64,000 nucleotides of DNA, taken from positions 1-64,000 of the forward strand of contig REAP01000018.1 in the NCBI GenBank assembly GCA_004294385.1, read 5' to 3'. This stretch comes from Oscillatoriales cyanobacterium (GTDB taxonomy: Bacteria; Cyanobacteriota; Cyanobacteriia; Cyanobacteriales; Microcoleaceae). Below, one piece after another: positions 17,997 through 27,004 of this stretch (its first letter is position 1; every line of letters starts with the position of its first letter). The translations under genes and the position numbers were made by a program. The notes under the pieces are model-generated. The model was not told where the DNA came from, did no database searches, and saw nothing but the letters and a program-made list of their open reading frames with translations.

Positions 17997-19027
17997 TATT
18001 TTACAGATAAAAGTTGATTAAACTGGCGTTTTATGCGGTTCGCTTTCAGAATTAGATAGCGACGAATCAAAAATATTTGCTGCTGCGGGACTGATGCCAT
18101 ACACCAGCGAGAATAGGCAGGAACAGCTACATTTGTCAAGAAATTACGCCACTGCAAAGTAATTTGAGTATTACCAATTTCCTGAGTTCTAATTCTGCCA
18201 TTGTCTACCATTCTTTGACGCAAATTCAAATCATTTTTTAGGCGCAAGAGAGCGGCAATTGCTTCCTCTGTCGAAGCTACTTCTATGTAGTCAAGTTCAG
18301 TTTTGCGATCGTGCTGGTATGCAGATTCTCGCCCCAGAATAGCTGGAATGCCCGCGTACCAAGCGTTAATCAATTTCGAGGCTGGTTTGGAGTCAAAAGT
18401 GTTAGTGCCCTCAAAACTACGAACAGCCACGATCGCATCAACTTCGCTATAGTCATGCCAGCGATCGCATTTTACCACCTCCCACCGCAAACCCAAAGCA
18501 CTGAGTTGTTCCTGCCATTGGGGTTGTTGCAATTGGACAGTTAGAGTACCTAAAACGCCGAAAAAAGCAACATTTTCAAAACGATCGCCCCGACTGCGAT
18601 CGCGCGGAATTAAATTTGATTGTAGCCAAAATCTCAGCGGATAACTCTGCCACAAAATTTGCGATCGCTTCAACAACTCATCTTGATGATTTTGTACAAC
18701 CTGTAATTGAGCATAGGGATGAGGTTCTCGATCGACTTTAATACAAACAATCAGCAATTTTGACGATGGTTTAAAATTGTCATTCAAAAAATCTCGATGG
18801 CAAATTACAATGCCTTGATTCGGCATAAAATCTATTAATTCGCATAACAACCCATCTGCTTTCAAATAAAGATAAGTTTGCAAAGTCCAGTCATACTTTC
18901 CCCTACCATACTTACTGCCCCAAGAACTCATCCAGTCGCCGTATTCTTCAGGAATTTGTGGCAAATTTCCTACTGGCCATTCGCTTTGGGGAATATAAAA
19001 ATAAATCGGCGGTAAACTCTCCTTCAT
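17996..19027 (-). CDS. GT-B-like glycosyltransferase, family uncertain
   Basis: 343 residues from ATG 19027 (MKESLPPIYFYIP); a TTG 24 bases earlier is possible but less likely. The middle has a Rossmann-like GVLGTLTVQLQQPQW segment and DAIVAVRSFEGTNTFDSKPASKLINAWYAGIPAILG, which resembles the donor-binding half of exostosin/GT47-like and GT1-like enzymes (K-P-x-x-K-L-x-N-A-W-x-A-G-x-P). The C-terminus is basic. The last base of its stop is the first base of the GT14 start codon. Exact activity is unknown. Confidence 0.7.
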   Translation of the reverse strand: MKESLPPIYFYIPQSEWPVGNLPQIPEEYGDWMSSWGSKYGRGKYDWTLQTYLYLKADGLLCELIDFMPNQGIVICHRDFLNDNFKPSSKLLIVCIKVDREPHPYAQLQVVQNHQDELLKRSQILWQSYPLRFWLQSNLIPRDRSRGDRFENVAFFGVLGTLTVQLQQPQWQEQLSALGLRWEVVKCDRWHDYSEVDAIVAVRSFEGTNTFDSKPASKLINAWYAGIPAILGRESAYQHDRKTELDYIEVASTEEAIAALLRLKNDLNLRQRMVDNGRIRTQEIGNTQITLQWRNFLTNVAVPAYSRWCMASVPQQQIFLIRRYLILKANRIKRQFNQLLSVK

Positions 19028-19084
19028 TTCATCCAGCCTGCGATTCAGCAAGTATTTATCAACTAATATTCTATGTTACTTATT

Positions 19085-20008
19085 TCAATGTGTCCAGTCC
19101 CAAAAACTCTCATTCCAGTTATCTCGATAATTAAAAATTCCTTGCCATTCATAAAAATGTACAAAATTGTTCACGTTAATTGTTTGACAAACATCTCTAA
19201 TCATGTAAAGAGGTTTTTCGCCGTAAAAAGAAGCCCACATAGTATAACTGCTAGGCGGCCCGACAATATAGTCACACTCTGCCAAAGCATACAGATCTTC
19301 AATTAGATGACCCTTGGCAAAAATGCAGTTGAAATCATCAAATAAACTAGGATTTTGCTGAATATTAGAGCAAATCAAAAACTTGACTTTATTACCTTCA
19401 AATATTTTGACTATTGAATTCATTACTTCTAAATATTGCTCAGTTGTATAAAAGTATCTCCCTTTTTGGTGTTGAGCATAATCCCCTTGACGGATGTGAA
19501 CTCCGATGATAATGTCAGCTTTGTTTTTCACATTCAATATCAAACTATCTACATTAATTAGATATTGCTCTAATGGTGTAAAATAGGTTCTAATTTGGTC
19601 GGCATACTTGTGTAGTTTTGGCAGGTCTTCTATAAACCAGCCGTCTCGAAATAGCCAGCCTTGAAAACAAACTATAGAACTGTGTTTAAGTCTTTGAATA
19701 TCCCGATTGTCGATCAAATTAAACGGCTTTTCTCTGGTAATTTCTTGCGTTCTTAATATATTTTTCTTGCTTAACTTATTAATAAGTTGAAAGTATTTAC
19801 TTCTGATAAAATTGTTACCTGAAACGGTAAAATATGGAGGAGGATAACAGCATGAAAAATCCCTGGATGTCTCCACAAAGAATTCTGCATATTCCTCAAA
19901 AGCTGGATTGAGGACTGTTAAATTATGCTCGATCGCAAAAGCGATGAAATTAGCAAAAAGTAGCAGTCTGTTCCCAAGTTGTCCCGATTTGGCAGATATG
20001 ATTAGCAT
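19085..20008 (-). CDS. GT11-like alpha-1,2-fucosyltransferase-family protein
   Basis: 307 residues from the ATG at 20008 (MLIISAKSGQLGNRLLLFANFIAFA). The N-terminal GQLGNRL glycine loop and the later IIGVHIRQGDY (the HxRxxD donor-binding motif of GT11/GT23/POFUT-type GT-B enzymes) mark the family. A late CDYIVGPPSSYTMWASFYG segment matches the family's S-x-F-S/T-W-W region. I chose the internal ATG because the 18 additional upstream codons are encoded by a dispersed hairpin repeat (20015-20045). With the GT10 gene, this is the second fucosyltransferase-like gene in the cluster. Confidence 0.75.
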   Translation of the reverse strand: MLIISAKSGQLGNRLLLFANFIAFAIEHNLTVLNPAFEEYAEFFVETSRDFSCCYPPPYFTVSGNNFIRSKYFQLINKLSKKNILRTQEITREKPFNLIDNRDIQRLKHSSIVCFQGWLFRDGWFIEDLPKLHKYADQIRTYFTPLEQYLINVDSLILNVKNKADIIIGVHIRQGDYAQHQKGRYFYTTEQYLEVMNSIVKIFEGNKVKFLICSNIQQNPSLFDDFNCIFAKGHLIEDLYALAECDYIVGPPSSYTMWASFYGEKPLYMIRDVCQTINVNNFVHFYEWQGIFNYRDNWNESFWDWTH

Positions 20009-20095
20009 ATGATATTTTTGGGGCGGGTTATCAGCCCACCCCGCAAGAATTTCATCAATCAAACTTGGCTGTAAAATTTTTAGATGCGCCTCAGT

Positions 20096-21103
20096 TTATT
20101 CTGCCTTCGAGTGGCGTTTTTGATGCCATTGCCAAGCATGGGAGATGATATCCTTGATGTCTGGATATTCGGGAGACCAACCCAAGGTTTCGATCGCTTT
20201 TTTGCTACTACCAACTAAAGCTGGAGGGTCTCCCGGACGCCGATCGCACTCCACAGCCTTAATCTCTTTTCCAGTCACTGTTATCGCCGCCTCAATCACC
20301 TCTTTCACCGAAAAACCGCCGCCGTTACCCAAATTAAAGAAATCGGATTTGCCACCATTTAACAAATATTCTAGTCCTAAAATATGAGCTGATGCTAAAT
20401 CGTTAACATGAATGTAATCTCGAATGCAAGTACCGTCGGCAGTATCATAGTCTGTGCCAAAAATGGCGATCGAATCTCGCTGGCCCAAGGCCGTCAACAA
20501 CACCAGCGGAATCAGGTGAGTTTCTGGGTTGTGATCTTCTCCTAACAACCCACTCGGATCAGCACCCGCAGCATTAAAATAGCGGAAACAAACAGACTTG
20601 AAATTGTAAGCAGTATCAAAATCCGACAAAATCCGTTCTACCATTAACTTGGTAGCACCGTAGGGATTGATCGGGTTTTGTGGGTGGTCTTCTGTGAGGG
20701 GAATTCTCTCCGGTACACCGTAAGTCGCGCAAGTAGAAGAAAACACAAATTTCTTGACCCCAGCAGCAATCATTGCTTCCAATAGAGTAATCGTGCCGAT
20801 GACATTATTGCGGTAATATTTAGCTGGATCTGTCACAGATTCGCCCACGTAAGCATAGGCGGAAAAGTGCATTACGGCTGCAATATTGTGACTGGCAAAT
20901 ATTTTGTCGAGTAAAGCGCGATCGCTCGTATCTCCTACCACCAACTCTACCTGTAAAACCTGTTCTACTAAATCTCTGTGACCGTAAACTAAGTTGTCCA
21001 AGATTAACACATTGTAACCAGCGCGTTTTAGTGCTAATACGGCGTGAGAGCCAATATACCCAGCTCCCCCAGTCACTAAAATAGTTGCTTTTTCTGCACT
21101 CAT
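20096..21103 (-). CDS. galE: UDP-glucose 4-epimerase
   Basis: 335 residues from ATG 21103. A textbook extended SDR: N-terminal NAD motif VTGGAGYIGSH, DNLVYGH, the catalytic SSTCATYG Ser/Thr region, YxxxK as YGATKLM, FRYFNAAGADP and RDYIHVNDLA. Interconverts UDP-glucose and UDP-galactose in the cytosol and so supplies UDP-Gal for the transferases downstream. It is the first gene of the long minus-strand glycan run, with 87 bp to the GT11-like gene. Longer readings to 21163 add unconserved residues. AGG lies about eleven bases before the chosen ATG. Confidence 0.95.
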   Translation of the reverse strand: MSAEKATILVTGGAGYIGSHAVLALKRAGYNVLILDNLVYGHRDLVEQVLQVELVVGDTSDRALLDKIFASHNIAAVMHFSAYAYVGESVTDPAKYYRNNVIGTITLLEAMIAAGVKKFVFSSTCATYGVPERIPLTEDHPQNPINPYGATKLMVERILSDFDTAYNFKSVCFRYFNAAGADPSGLLGEDHNPETHLIPLVLLTALGQRDSIAIFGTDYDTADGTCIRDYIHVNDLASAHILGLEYLLNGGKSDFFNLGNGGGFSVKEVIEAAITVTGKEIKAVECDRRPGDPPALVGSSKKAIETLGWSPEYPDIKDIISHAWQWHQKRHSKAE

Positions 21104-21159
21104 TGTATTCTGCCTGTTGTTGGGACTACTTGTATCGATTATATTGTGATAGAGCAAGT

Positions 21160-21363
21160 TCAATCAATGAATTTGAGGCGACCAATTGCAATATAATCAA
21201 ATATTCGATTGATTTGATATCGTTCGTCTTCGGAAATTTTATCATCGGACAGAATAGCAGAAGTCAGAATTAAATGTTCCCGGCGGGCGATCTTGTTAGA
21301 TGCTAAAATGCGATCGACCATTTGAGTGAGCGTTAAGTTGGATTTGTTCTGAGATGTTCGCAT
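21160..21363 (-). CDS. Small conserved-type hypothetical protein (67 aa)
   Basis: 67 residues starting MRTSQNKSNLTLTQMVDRIL, after which the sequence is helical and charged (ASNKIARREHLILTSAIL, SDDKISEDERYQINRIFDYI). The pattern 'LTSAILSDDKISEDERxQINRIFD' looks like a short EF-hand-like or helix-loop-helix piece and resembles small cyanobacterial hypothetical proteins, but I cannot name a family. Upstream codons in this frame are STRR sequence, so the ATG at 21363 is the only sensible start. It lies 56 bp upstream of galE in the same direction. Confidence 0.6.
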   Translation of the reverse strand: MRTSQNKSNLTLTQMVDRILASNKIARREHLILTSAILSDDKISEDERYQINRIFDYIAIGRLKFID

Positions 21364-21370
21364 ACTGTTA

Positions 21371-21592
21371 TGAAGGAAGAAGGAAGAAGGAAGAAGGAAG
21401 AAGGAAGAAGGCCCTTCGACTACGCTCAGGAACCGGGAAGAAGGAAGAAGGAAGAAGGCCCTTCGACTACGCTCAGGAACCGGGAAGGGGAAGAAGGAAG
21501 AAGGAAGAAAGGAAAAATTAACTATTCCAATGCCCAATGCCCAATGCCCAATCCCCAATGCCCAATGCCCAATTCCCAATGCCCCATGCCCA
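21371..21592. repeat. STRR arrays with two embedded CCTTCGACTACGCTCAGG repeats
   Basis: GGAAGAA heptamers from 21371, interrupted at 21412-21434 and 21459-21483 by the dispersed repeat extended to CTCAGGAACCGG, then more GGAAGAA units and, from 21527, CCCAATG/CCCAATT units. The dispersed repeat joins the heptamer array at the same junction both times. Confidence 0.92.
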
Positions 21593-21622
21593 AGAGTACC
21601 TAATTTACCGGAGAAACGCTAT

Positions 21623-22396
21623 ATGCAAGTTTATCGACTTCCCGTACTGTCCGACAACTACATTTTCTTGTTGCACGATCGCGATCGCAATATAGCAGCC
21701 GTCATCGATCCAGCGCAAGCCCAGCCAGTCTTGCAGCAACTCCAAGCACTCGGAGCCGAATTAACCGAAATTTTGATTACGCACCATCACAACGACCATA
21801 TAGGTGGCAACCAGCAACTAATCGAGCGCTTCCCCCAAGTTAAAGTCTATGGTGGCGCAGAAGACCGGGGCAGAATTCCTGGACAGCAAGTATTTTTAGA
21901 AGGGGGCGATCGCGTTTCTTTCGCTGACAGAACCGCTGAGATATTGTTTGTCCCAGGACACACAAAAGCCCATATCGCCTACTATTTCTCCCCGAAGAAC
22001 CCAGGTGAAACTGGCGAATTGTTCTGCGGCGATACCCTATTTGGCGGAGGCTGTGGCAGGCTAAAAGAAGGAACTCCCAGTCAAATGCTAGCCTCCCTGA
22101 AACAACTCCGAAACCTGCCGGACAATACCAGAGTCTGGTGTTCCCACGAATACACCCTCAACAACCTGCAATTTGCCCTGACTGTAGATGGTGACAATCT
22201 AGATTTACAGCACCGCTTGGCCGCAGTCAAGGCAGCCCGCAGTCGCAATGAAGCCACGATACCATCCTCGATCGCACTCGAAAAAAGCACCAACCCATTT
22301 TTGCGCCTTGATTATCCTAACCTTCAATCAGCCACCAACAGCCAGGATTCCGTGCAAACCTTCGCCCGCTTGCGTGGGATGAAAGACCAATTTTGA
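21623..22396 (+). CDS. gloB: Hydroxyacylglutathione hydrolase (glyoxalase II)
   Basis: 257 residues. Metallo-beta-lactamase fold with the dinuclear metal motif [11 protein letters not shown], the [12 protein letters not shown]is, [19 protein letters not shown]sp bridge, and the C-terminal glutathione-binding [15 protein letters not shown] and the final [10 protein letters not shown], where R and K contact the substrate. Converts S-lactoylglutathione to lactate and glutathione. The start ATG at 21623 has GGAGAAACG a few bases upstream; the upstream in-frame codons come from the STRR. Confidence 0.95.
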   Translation: MQVYRLPVLSDNYIFLLHDRDRNIAAVIDPAQAQPVLQQLQALGAELTEILITHHHNDHIGGNQQLIERFPQVKVYGGAEDRGRIPGQQVFLEGGDRVSFADRTAEILFVPGHTKAHIAYYFSPKNPGETGELFCGDTLFGGGCGRLKEGTPSQMLASLKQLRNLPDNTRVWCSHEYTLNNLQFALTVDGDNLDLQHRLAAVKAARSRNEATIPSSIALEKSTNPFLRLDYPNLQSATNSQDSVQTFARLRGMKDQF

Positions 22397-22444
22397 GAAC
22401 TTTGACTGACCAATGACTAGCAGACATTTCCCATAATTATTGTG

Positions 22445-22465
22445 GTACAGGCATCCTGCCTGTTC
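22445..22465. repeat. Dispersed hairpin, GNACAGGC/GCCTGTTC family (variant)
   Basis: GTACAGGCATCCTGCCTGTTC differs at two positions from the standard copy. It follows gloB and may act as its transcript end. Confidence 0.75.
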
Positions 22466-22510
22466 TTGGCTATTTTTTTAGAAGAGGTTTAATGACTACT
22501 AATTTCTTTG

Positions 22511-22540
22511 TTGCGATCGTCCCTCAAACTTCGGTATGAT
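22511..22540 (+). promoter_or_regulatory. Candidate sigma-70-type promoter of rplI
   Basis: TTGCGA (22511-22516), an 18-bp spacer and TATGAT (22535-22540), 35 bp before the rplI start. Start-site data would be needed to confirm. Confidence 0.5.
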
Positions 22541-22574
22541 AGAATGTTCGAGTTAAAAACCAAAAGCAACGATC

Positions 22575-23033
22575 ATGGCCAAGCGCGTCCAATTAGTTTT
22601 AAACAAAGATGTCACCAAGCTGGGTAAAGCTGGCGACGTAGTAGAGGTAGCCCCCGGTTACGCCCGCAACTACCTAGTACCCCAAGGTATGGGATTTCGC
22701 GCCACTCCAGGCATTCTCAAGCAAGCAGCACGTCGCAGAGAAGAAGAAAGACTGCGCCAGCTAGAACTCAAGCAGCAAGCTGAAGTCCGCAAAACATCCC
22801 TGGAAGCAGCAGGCCCCTTCATCATCTCCAAGCAAGTCGGCGAAGGAGACGCGATTTTTGGTACTGTTACCAACCAAGAAGTAGCAGAACTGATTTTCAA
22901 CTCTACCAGTCAAGAAGTCGATCGCCGCGGCATCACTCTACCCGAAATCCGCGAAACTGGTACTTACAAAGCTGAAATCAAGTTACACGCAGAAGTTACC
23001 GCTGAAGTTGAAATTCAAGTTGTCCCTATGTAA
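22575..23033 (+). CDS. rplI: 50S ribosomal protein bL9
   Basis: 152 residues, the normal bL9 length. N-terminal rRNA-binding domain [36 protein letters not shown], a central connecting helix rich in Arg/Glu, and a C-terminal domain with [13 protein letters not shown] and [19 protein letters not shown]. Part of the large subunit near the L1 stalk. In many cyanobacteria rplI is directly followed by dnaB, as here, though a repeat block now separates them. Confidence 0.97.
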   Translation: MAKRVQLVLNKDVTKLGKAGDVVEVAPGYARNYLVPQGMGFRATPGILKQAARRREEERLRQLELKQQAEVRKTSLEAAGPFIISKQVGEGDAIFGTVTNQEVAELIFNSTSQEVDRRGITLPEIRETGTYKAEIKLHAEVTAEVEIQVVPM

Positions 23034-23039
23034 TTTGGT

Positions 23040-23243
23040 ATTGGGAATTGGGAATTGGGAATTGGGCATTGGGAATTGGGCATAGGGCATAGGGCATAGG
23101 GCATAGGCATTGTCAGTTGTTTTATAATAACCAATAACCAATAACCAATAACGAATAACTAATAACTAATAACCAATTCCCATTCCCCATTCCCCATTCC
23201 CCATTCCCAATGCCCAATTCCCCATTCCCAATAACTAATAACT
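23040..23243. repeat. STRR arrays between rplI and dnaB
   Basis: GGGAATT/GGGCATA heptamers (23040-23105), CCAATAA/CTAATAA heptamers (23125-23175), CCCCATT heptamers (23178-23228), and CTAATAA units right up to the dnaB start. Four unit types share one 7-bp period. Confidence 0.92.
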
Positions 23244-23244
23244 A

Positions 23245-26052
23245 ATGAGCGACTTGATGCCAACCAATGTAGAGGCTGAAGAAGCAATTCTGGGCGGGAT
23301 TTTAATTGACCCCGAAGCCATTTCCCGAATTGCTGAACTTTTGCGTCCTGAATTTTTTGCCATCAGCGCTCATCAAGTCATTTATCGATCGGCTTTAGAC
23401 TTGTTTTTTCAAGGTCAGTCTACTGATTTAATGACAGTGACTACTCGTCTGGCTGACCGAAATCAGTTAGAACAAATAGGAGGACAAAGTAAATTAGCAC
23501 AATTAGTCGATCGCACTGTTTCTGCTGTCAACATCGACCAATATGCAGTTTTAGTTGAAGACAAATACCAGCGTCGGAAATTAATCGAAGCTGGCAACAA
23601 CATTGTACAATTAGGTTACGAGACCGCCACACCCTTAGAAACAGTCTTAGACCGCGCCGAACAACAAATTTTCAGCATAACTCAAGAACGTCCGCAACAA
23701 GATTTAGTATCGATCGGCGAAACGCTAAACCAGACATTTCAAGACCTAGAAAATCGTAATGAAGGGCTGACACTTCCCGGTATTCAGTCCGGTTTTTATG
23801 ACTTAGATGCTATGACAGGAGGCTTTCAGCGATCGGATTTAATCATTGTTGCTGGGCGCCCGTCCATGGGCAAATGCCAGGAAAAAAACACCTTAATTGT
23901 AGAAGCAGATGGTAGCTTTTCTACTATACAACAAATCTATCAGAAACGTCAAGCAGAATTACTAACTTTAGGAAAAGATTTTAAGTTTCATCTAACTAGA
24001 CCATCAGATTTTATAGATGATGGAATTAAGCCTGTATTTCGCGTCACAACCAGATTGGGACGCTTTATAGAAACTACGATTACACACCCATTTTTAACAA
24101 TTAAGGGTTGGCGACAGTTGGGGGAAATACAAGCAGGCGATAAAATTGCTGTACCCCGCAGGATGAATATTTTTGGTAAAGAAACCATCCGTGACTGTGA
24201 AGTTAAGTTATTGGCTTATCTAATTGGCGATGGATGTTTGACACGAAGCGCGCCACACTTCACCAATGGAAATACTGCTATACTAGAAGACTTTGCTAAG
24301 GCTGCTACTAGCTTCGGAGGTCTTAGGCTGCGATTCAATGATAAAGGGAGACGCGCACCAGAATATTACGTTATGGGCGATCAAGAAGATTACAGAAAGA
24401 AAATAGACCTCTTTGGTTGGAATCTACACAAACTCCTCGAAGAACGAGATTTGTATATCCAAGAATTTGCTCAAAAATTGGGAGTTTCACCGATTTTAGT
24501 CTCGTCTTGGGTACAAGGAATTGCATTCCCAAATCAAGAATTATTTACTCGCACCTGTGAAATTTTAGAAGTAGATCCAAAACAGCTAGCCGGGCCCGGA
24601 ATGGATGCTGTTCATACCACACACAAAAACCCACTGAGATTCTGGTTAGAAGAATTAGGTCTGATGGGGAAAGGTGCTCACCATAAAACAGTACCAGACA
24701 TAGTTTTTAAATTGGAGCGATCGCAAGTTGCCCTTTTCCTCAATCGCCTCTTTTCAACTGACGGCTGGGCTACCCTACTTACCAGTGGTCAATCTCAACT
24801 AGGCTACTGTTCTGTCAGCGAAGGACTAGCCAGACACGTACAGCATCTACTGTTGAGATTTGGTATCATTGCCGCCCTCAAAAAGCGTTTCGTCAAATAC
24901 AAAAATACTCGCAACCCAGCTTGGTTTATTGATATTACTAATGCAAAATCTATCAAAATCTTCATATCAGAAATTGGTATTTTTGGCAAAGAGGCAGCAT
25001 TATCGAAAGTAGCAGAAGCACTAGAAAATAAAATACCTCACAATAACCGTGATTTGATTCCAGTGGAAGTTTGGGAATATCTAGCATTAGCAAAAGGCAA
25101 CGAACCTTGGGCATCGTTGGCAAAACGCGCAGGTATCAAAGGTTATTCTAATATTCATGTTGGTCAACGTGCGCTGTCCAGAGAAAGACTTTTGGTTTTA
25201 GCAAATGCTTTAGATAATTCGTCCCTGAAACAACTAGCAAATAGCGATGTCTACTGGGATGAAATAGTTTCTATCGAACCGATGGGAAATAAGCAAGTCT
25301 ACGACTTAACTATCCCAGAAACTCATAATTTTGTGGCTAATGATATCTGCGTTCACAATACGGCCTTTTGTACCAACATTGCCCACCACATCGCCGCTGG
25401 GTCACAAAAATTGCCCGTTGCCATTTTTAGCCTAGAAATGTCAAAAGAACAGCTAGTGCAGCGTATTTTGTCCGGTGAAGCTAGAATAGAAAGTAATCGA
25501 TTGCGATCGGGCAGAATTAGTCAAAACGAATGGGAACCAATCAGTGCCGCCATTGGCCGCCTCTCAGAATTGCCACTATTTATTGATGACACTCCCAATA
25601 TTACTGTTACCGAAATTCGCTCAAAAGCCCGCCGCCTCCAAGCAGAACAAGGCGGAACTCTAGGCTTAATCCTGCTAGATTACCTGCAATTAATGGAGGG
25701 TAGCAGCGATAATCGCGTCCAAGAACTATCTCGAATTACCAGAAGTCTCAAAGGTTTAGCCCGTGAACTAGCTGTACCAATTATTGCTTTATCTCAGTTG
25801 AGTCGGGGTGTGGAAGCGCGGACAAATAAGCGGCCGATGATGTCGGATTTGAGAGAATCAGGTAGCATCGAACAAGATGCGGATTTAGTAATTATGTTAT
25901 ACCGCGATGAATATTATAATCCAGATACCCCCGATCGCGGAATTGCAGAAGTCATTATCACTAAACACAGAAACGGCCCTACAGGTATCATTAAATTGTT
26001 ATTCGATGGACAGGTAACAAAATTCTTAAATCTGCAAGCAAGACGGAGTTAA
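23245..26052 (+). CDS. dnaB: Replicative DNA helicase DnaB, intein-containing precursor
   Basis: 935-residue precursor; removal of the 495-residue intein leaves a 440-residue DnaB, the usual length. Extein features: N-terminal primase-interaction domain (PTNVEAEEAILGGILIDPEA), P-loop GRPSMGK split from TAFCTN by the intein, Walker B LILLDYLQLM, the arginine-finger region, and RESGSIEQDADLVIMLYRDEYY at the C-terminus. Splicing must occur before ATP can bind, since the intein sits between the invariant Lys and Thr of Walker A. The second DnaB site used by other inteins (RESG/SIEQ) is uninterrupted here. The start is given by MSDLMPTN; a 7-bp repeat array runs right up to it, with no ribosome site. 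Confidence 0.96.
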   Translation: MSDLMPTNVEAEEAILGGILIDPEAISRIAELLRPEFFAISAHQVIYRSALDLFFQGQSTDLMTVTTRLADRNQLEQIGGQSKLAQLVDRTVSAVNIDQYAVLVEDKYQRRKLIEAGNNIVQLGYETATPLETVLDRAEQQIFSITQERPQQDLVSIGETLNQTFQDLENRNEGLTLPGIQSGFYDLDAMTGGFQRSDLIIVAGRPSMGKCQEKNTLIVEADGSFSTIQQIYQKRQAELLTLGKDFKFHLTRPSDFIDDGIKPVFRVTTRLGRFIETTITHPFLTIKGWRQLGEIQAGDKIAVPRRMNIFGKETIRDCEVKLLAYLIGDGCLTRSAPHFTNGNTAILEDFAKAATSFGGLRLRFNDKGRRAPEYYVMGDQEDYRKKIDLFGWNLHKLLEERDLYIQEFAQKLGVSPILVSSWVQGIAFPNQELFTRTCEILEVDPKQLAGPGMDAVHTTHKNPLRFWLEELGLMGKGAHHKTVPDIVFKLERSQVALFLNRLFSTDGWATLLTSGQSQLGYCSVSEGLARHVQHLLLRFGIIAALKKRFVKYKNTRNPAWFIDITNAKSIKIFISEIGIFGKEAALSKVAEALENKIPHNNRDLIPVEVWEYLALAKGNEPWASLAKRAGIKGYSNIHVGQRALSRERLLVLANALDNSSLKQLANSDVYWDEIVSIEPMGNKQVYDLTIPETHNFVANDICVHNTAFCTNIAHHIAAGSQKLPVAIFSLEMSKEQLVQRILSGEARIESNRLRSGRISQNEWEPISAAIGRLSELPLFIDDTPNITVTEIRSKARRLQAEQGGTLGLILLDYLQLMEGSSDNRVQELSRITRSLKGLARELAVPIIALSQLSRGVEARTNKRPMMSDLRESGSIEQDADLVIMLYRDEYYNPDTPDRGIAEVIITKHRNGPTGIIKLLFDGQVTKFLNLQARRS
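23875..25359 (+). other. DnaB intein with LAGLIDADG homing endonuclease
   Basis: 495 residues. It begins with Cys1 (CQEKNTLIVEADGSF, block A), has block B with THPF (ETTITHPFLTIKGWRQ), and ends in block F/G VYDLTIPETHNFVANDICVHN, with penultimate His and terminal Asn; the +1 extein residue is Thr. Two dodecapeptides of a LAGLIDADG endonuclease are seen: LAYLIGDGC (24211-24237) and LNRLFSTDGW (24739-24768). Between them (about 24440-24600) lies an XRE-like helix-turn-helix segment, EFAQKLGVSPILVSSWVQG. The endonuclease motifs keep their acidic residues (D in GDG and TDG), so it may still be active. Position is the P-loop (DnaB-a) site, the one used by the Rhodothermus DnaB intein. Confidence 0.95.
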
Positions 26053-26060
26053 TAACAACA

Positions 26061-26218
26061 TACCCCTTTTTGTAAACTCTTTGTGGAACAGGCATCTTGC
26101 CTGTTCATGACATAGACAAAAAATGGATCGAAATATACAATTTAAATGCACAACAGCTTACCTCTTTGTATACTCTTTGTGGAACAGGCATCTTGCCTGT
26201 TCATGACATAGACAAAAG
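26061..26218. repeat. Two direct ~60-bp copies containing the GAACAGGC hairpin
   Basis: Copies at about 26061-26122 and 26159-26218 share CTCTTTGTGGAACAGG and TTCATGACATAGACAAAA; they are 96 bp apart. They follow the dnaB stop and may end its transcript. Confidence 0.88.
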
Positions 26219-26226
26219 ATCTAAAT

Positions 26227-26262
26227 TCAAGAAACCCGGTTTCTTTGAGAAACCAGGTTTAT
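26227..26262. repeat. GAAACCCGGTTTC dispersed repeat
   Basis: AGAAACCCGGTTTCTTTGAG followed by AAACCAGGTTT. Related copies are at 45967-46047, 53858-53937, 57371-57438 and 58558. Confidence 0.8.
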
Positions 26263-26302
26263 AAACACCGTAAAAGTTTTACGTTGAATTAGATTGAGCT
26301 AC

Positions 26303-26890
26303 TTAACCAGCGATTTTCAACAATTCCACATCAAAAATTAGCGTTGCATTCGGAGGAATCACCCCGCCAGCACCACGAGCTCCGTAACCGAGGTCGGGAG
26401 GAATAATTAACTTGCGGCGGTCTCCAACTTTCATTGTACCGACACCTTCATCCCAACCCTTAATCACTTGGCCAACGCCAATTTTGAACTGAAAAGGGGA
26501 ATTGCGATCGCGGGAACTATCAAATTTCGTGCGATCCTCCAAAGTGCCAGTGTAGTGAACCACAACCGTCTGACCAGTTTTTGGAGTCGCCCCATCACCC
26601 TGTTTCAGTTCAACATATTTCAAACCAGAATCTGTGCTGACAATTTTCTCAGTATTTTCAGTCATCTTATTTTCAGTGATAGTAGGTGATACATCCGGTA
26701 GAGTAGCATCAGCTACTAGGAGACTATTTTTATTTAAAGACTGATCTGACAATATCTCAATCGCAGTCTGAGGTAAAGAAATCTTCGGTTCTGTCGCAAT
26801 TGCTTTCTCCTGAGAACCGCTAAATTGAGCGACTATCAGAAATACAAAACAAACCAGCATTACCCCCAAGCTGACCAGAATTCCTTGCAA
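26303..26890 (-). CDS. FKBP-type peptidyl-prolyl cis-trans isomerase
   Basis: 195 residues. N-terminal hydrophobic helix ([19 protein letters not shown]) acts as signal or anchor, then a linker, then a single FKBP domain (about 90-195) with [71 protein letters not shown]. The Tyr, Asp, Phe, Val-Ile, Trp, Tyr and Phe positions of the active site are kept. Probably a lumenal or periplasmic folding helper. The start is a TTG at 26890: AAGGAGG lies eight bases upstream, a perfect ribosome site, and no ATG fits. Confidence 0.95.
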   Translation of the reverse strand: MQGILVSLGVMLVCFVFLIVAQFSGSQEKAIATEPKISLPQTAIEILSDQSLNKNSLLVADATLPDVSPTITENKMTENTEKIVSTDSGLKYVELKQGDGATPKTGQTVVVHYTGTLEDRTKFDSSRDRNSPFQFKIGVGQVIKGWDEGVGTMKVGDRRKLIIPPDLGYGARGAGGVIPPNATLIFDVELLKIAG

Positions 26891-27004
26891 AATTAATCCT
26901 CCTTACATTCAAGAGTTATTTCTCGAAACCAACTCAAAACCCAAAACTCTTTCGGGCGATCGTCCTATCACAGGATAGCAGCTCAAAGCCCCAACCGACC
27001 AAAC

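Noticed and set aside
25855..25900. A second DnaB intein at RESG/SIEQ
   Set aside because: The extein reads through without interruption here.
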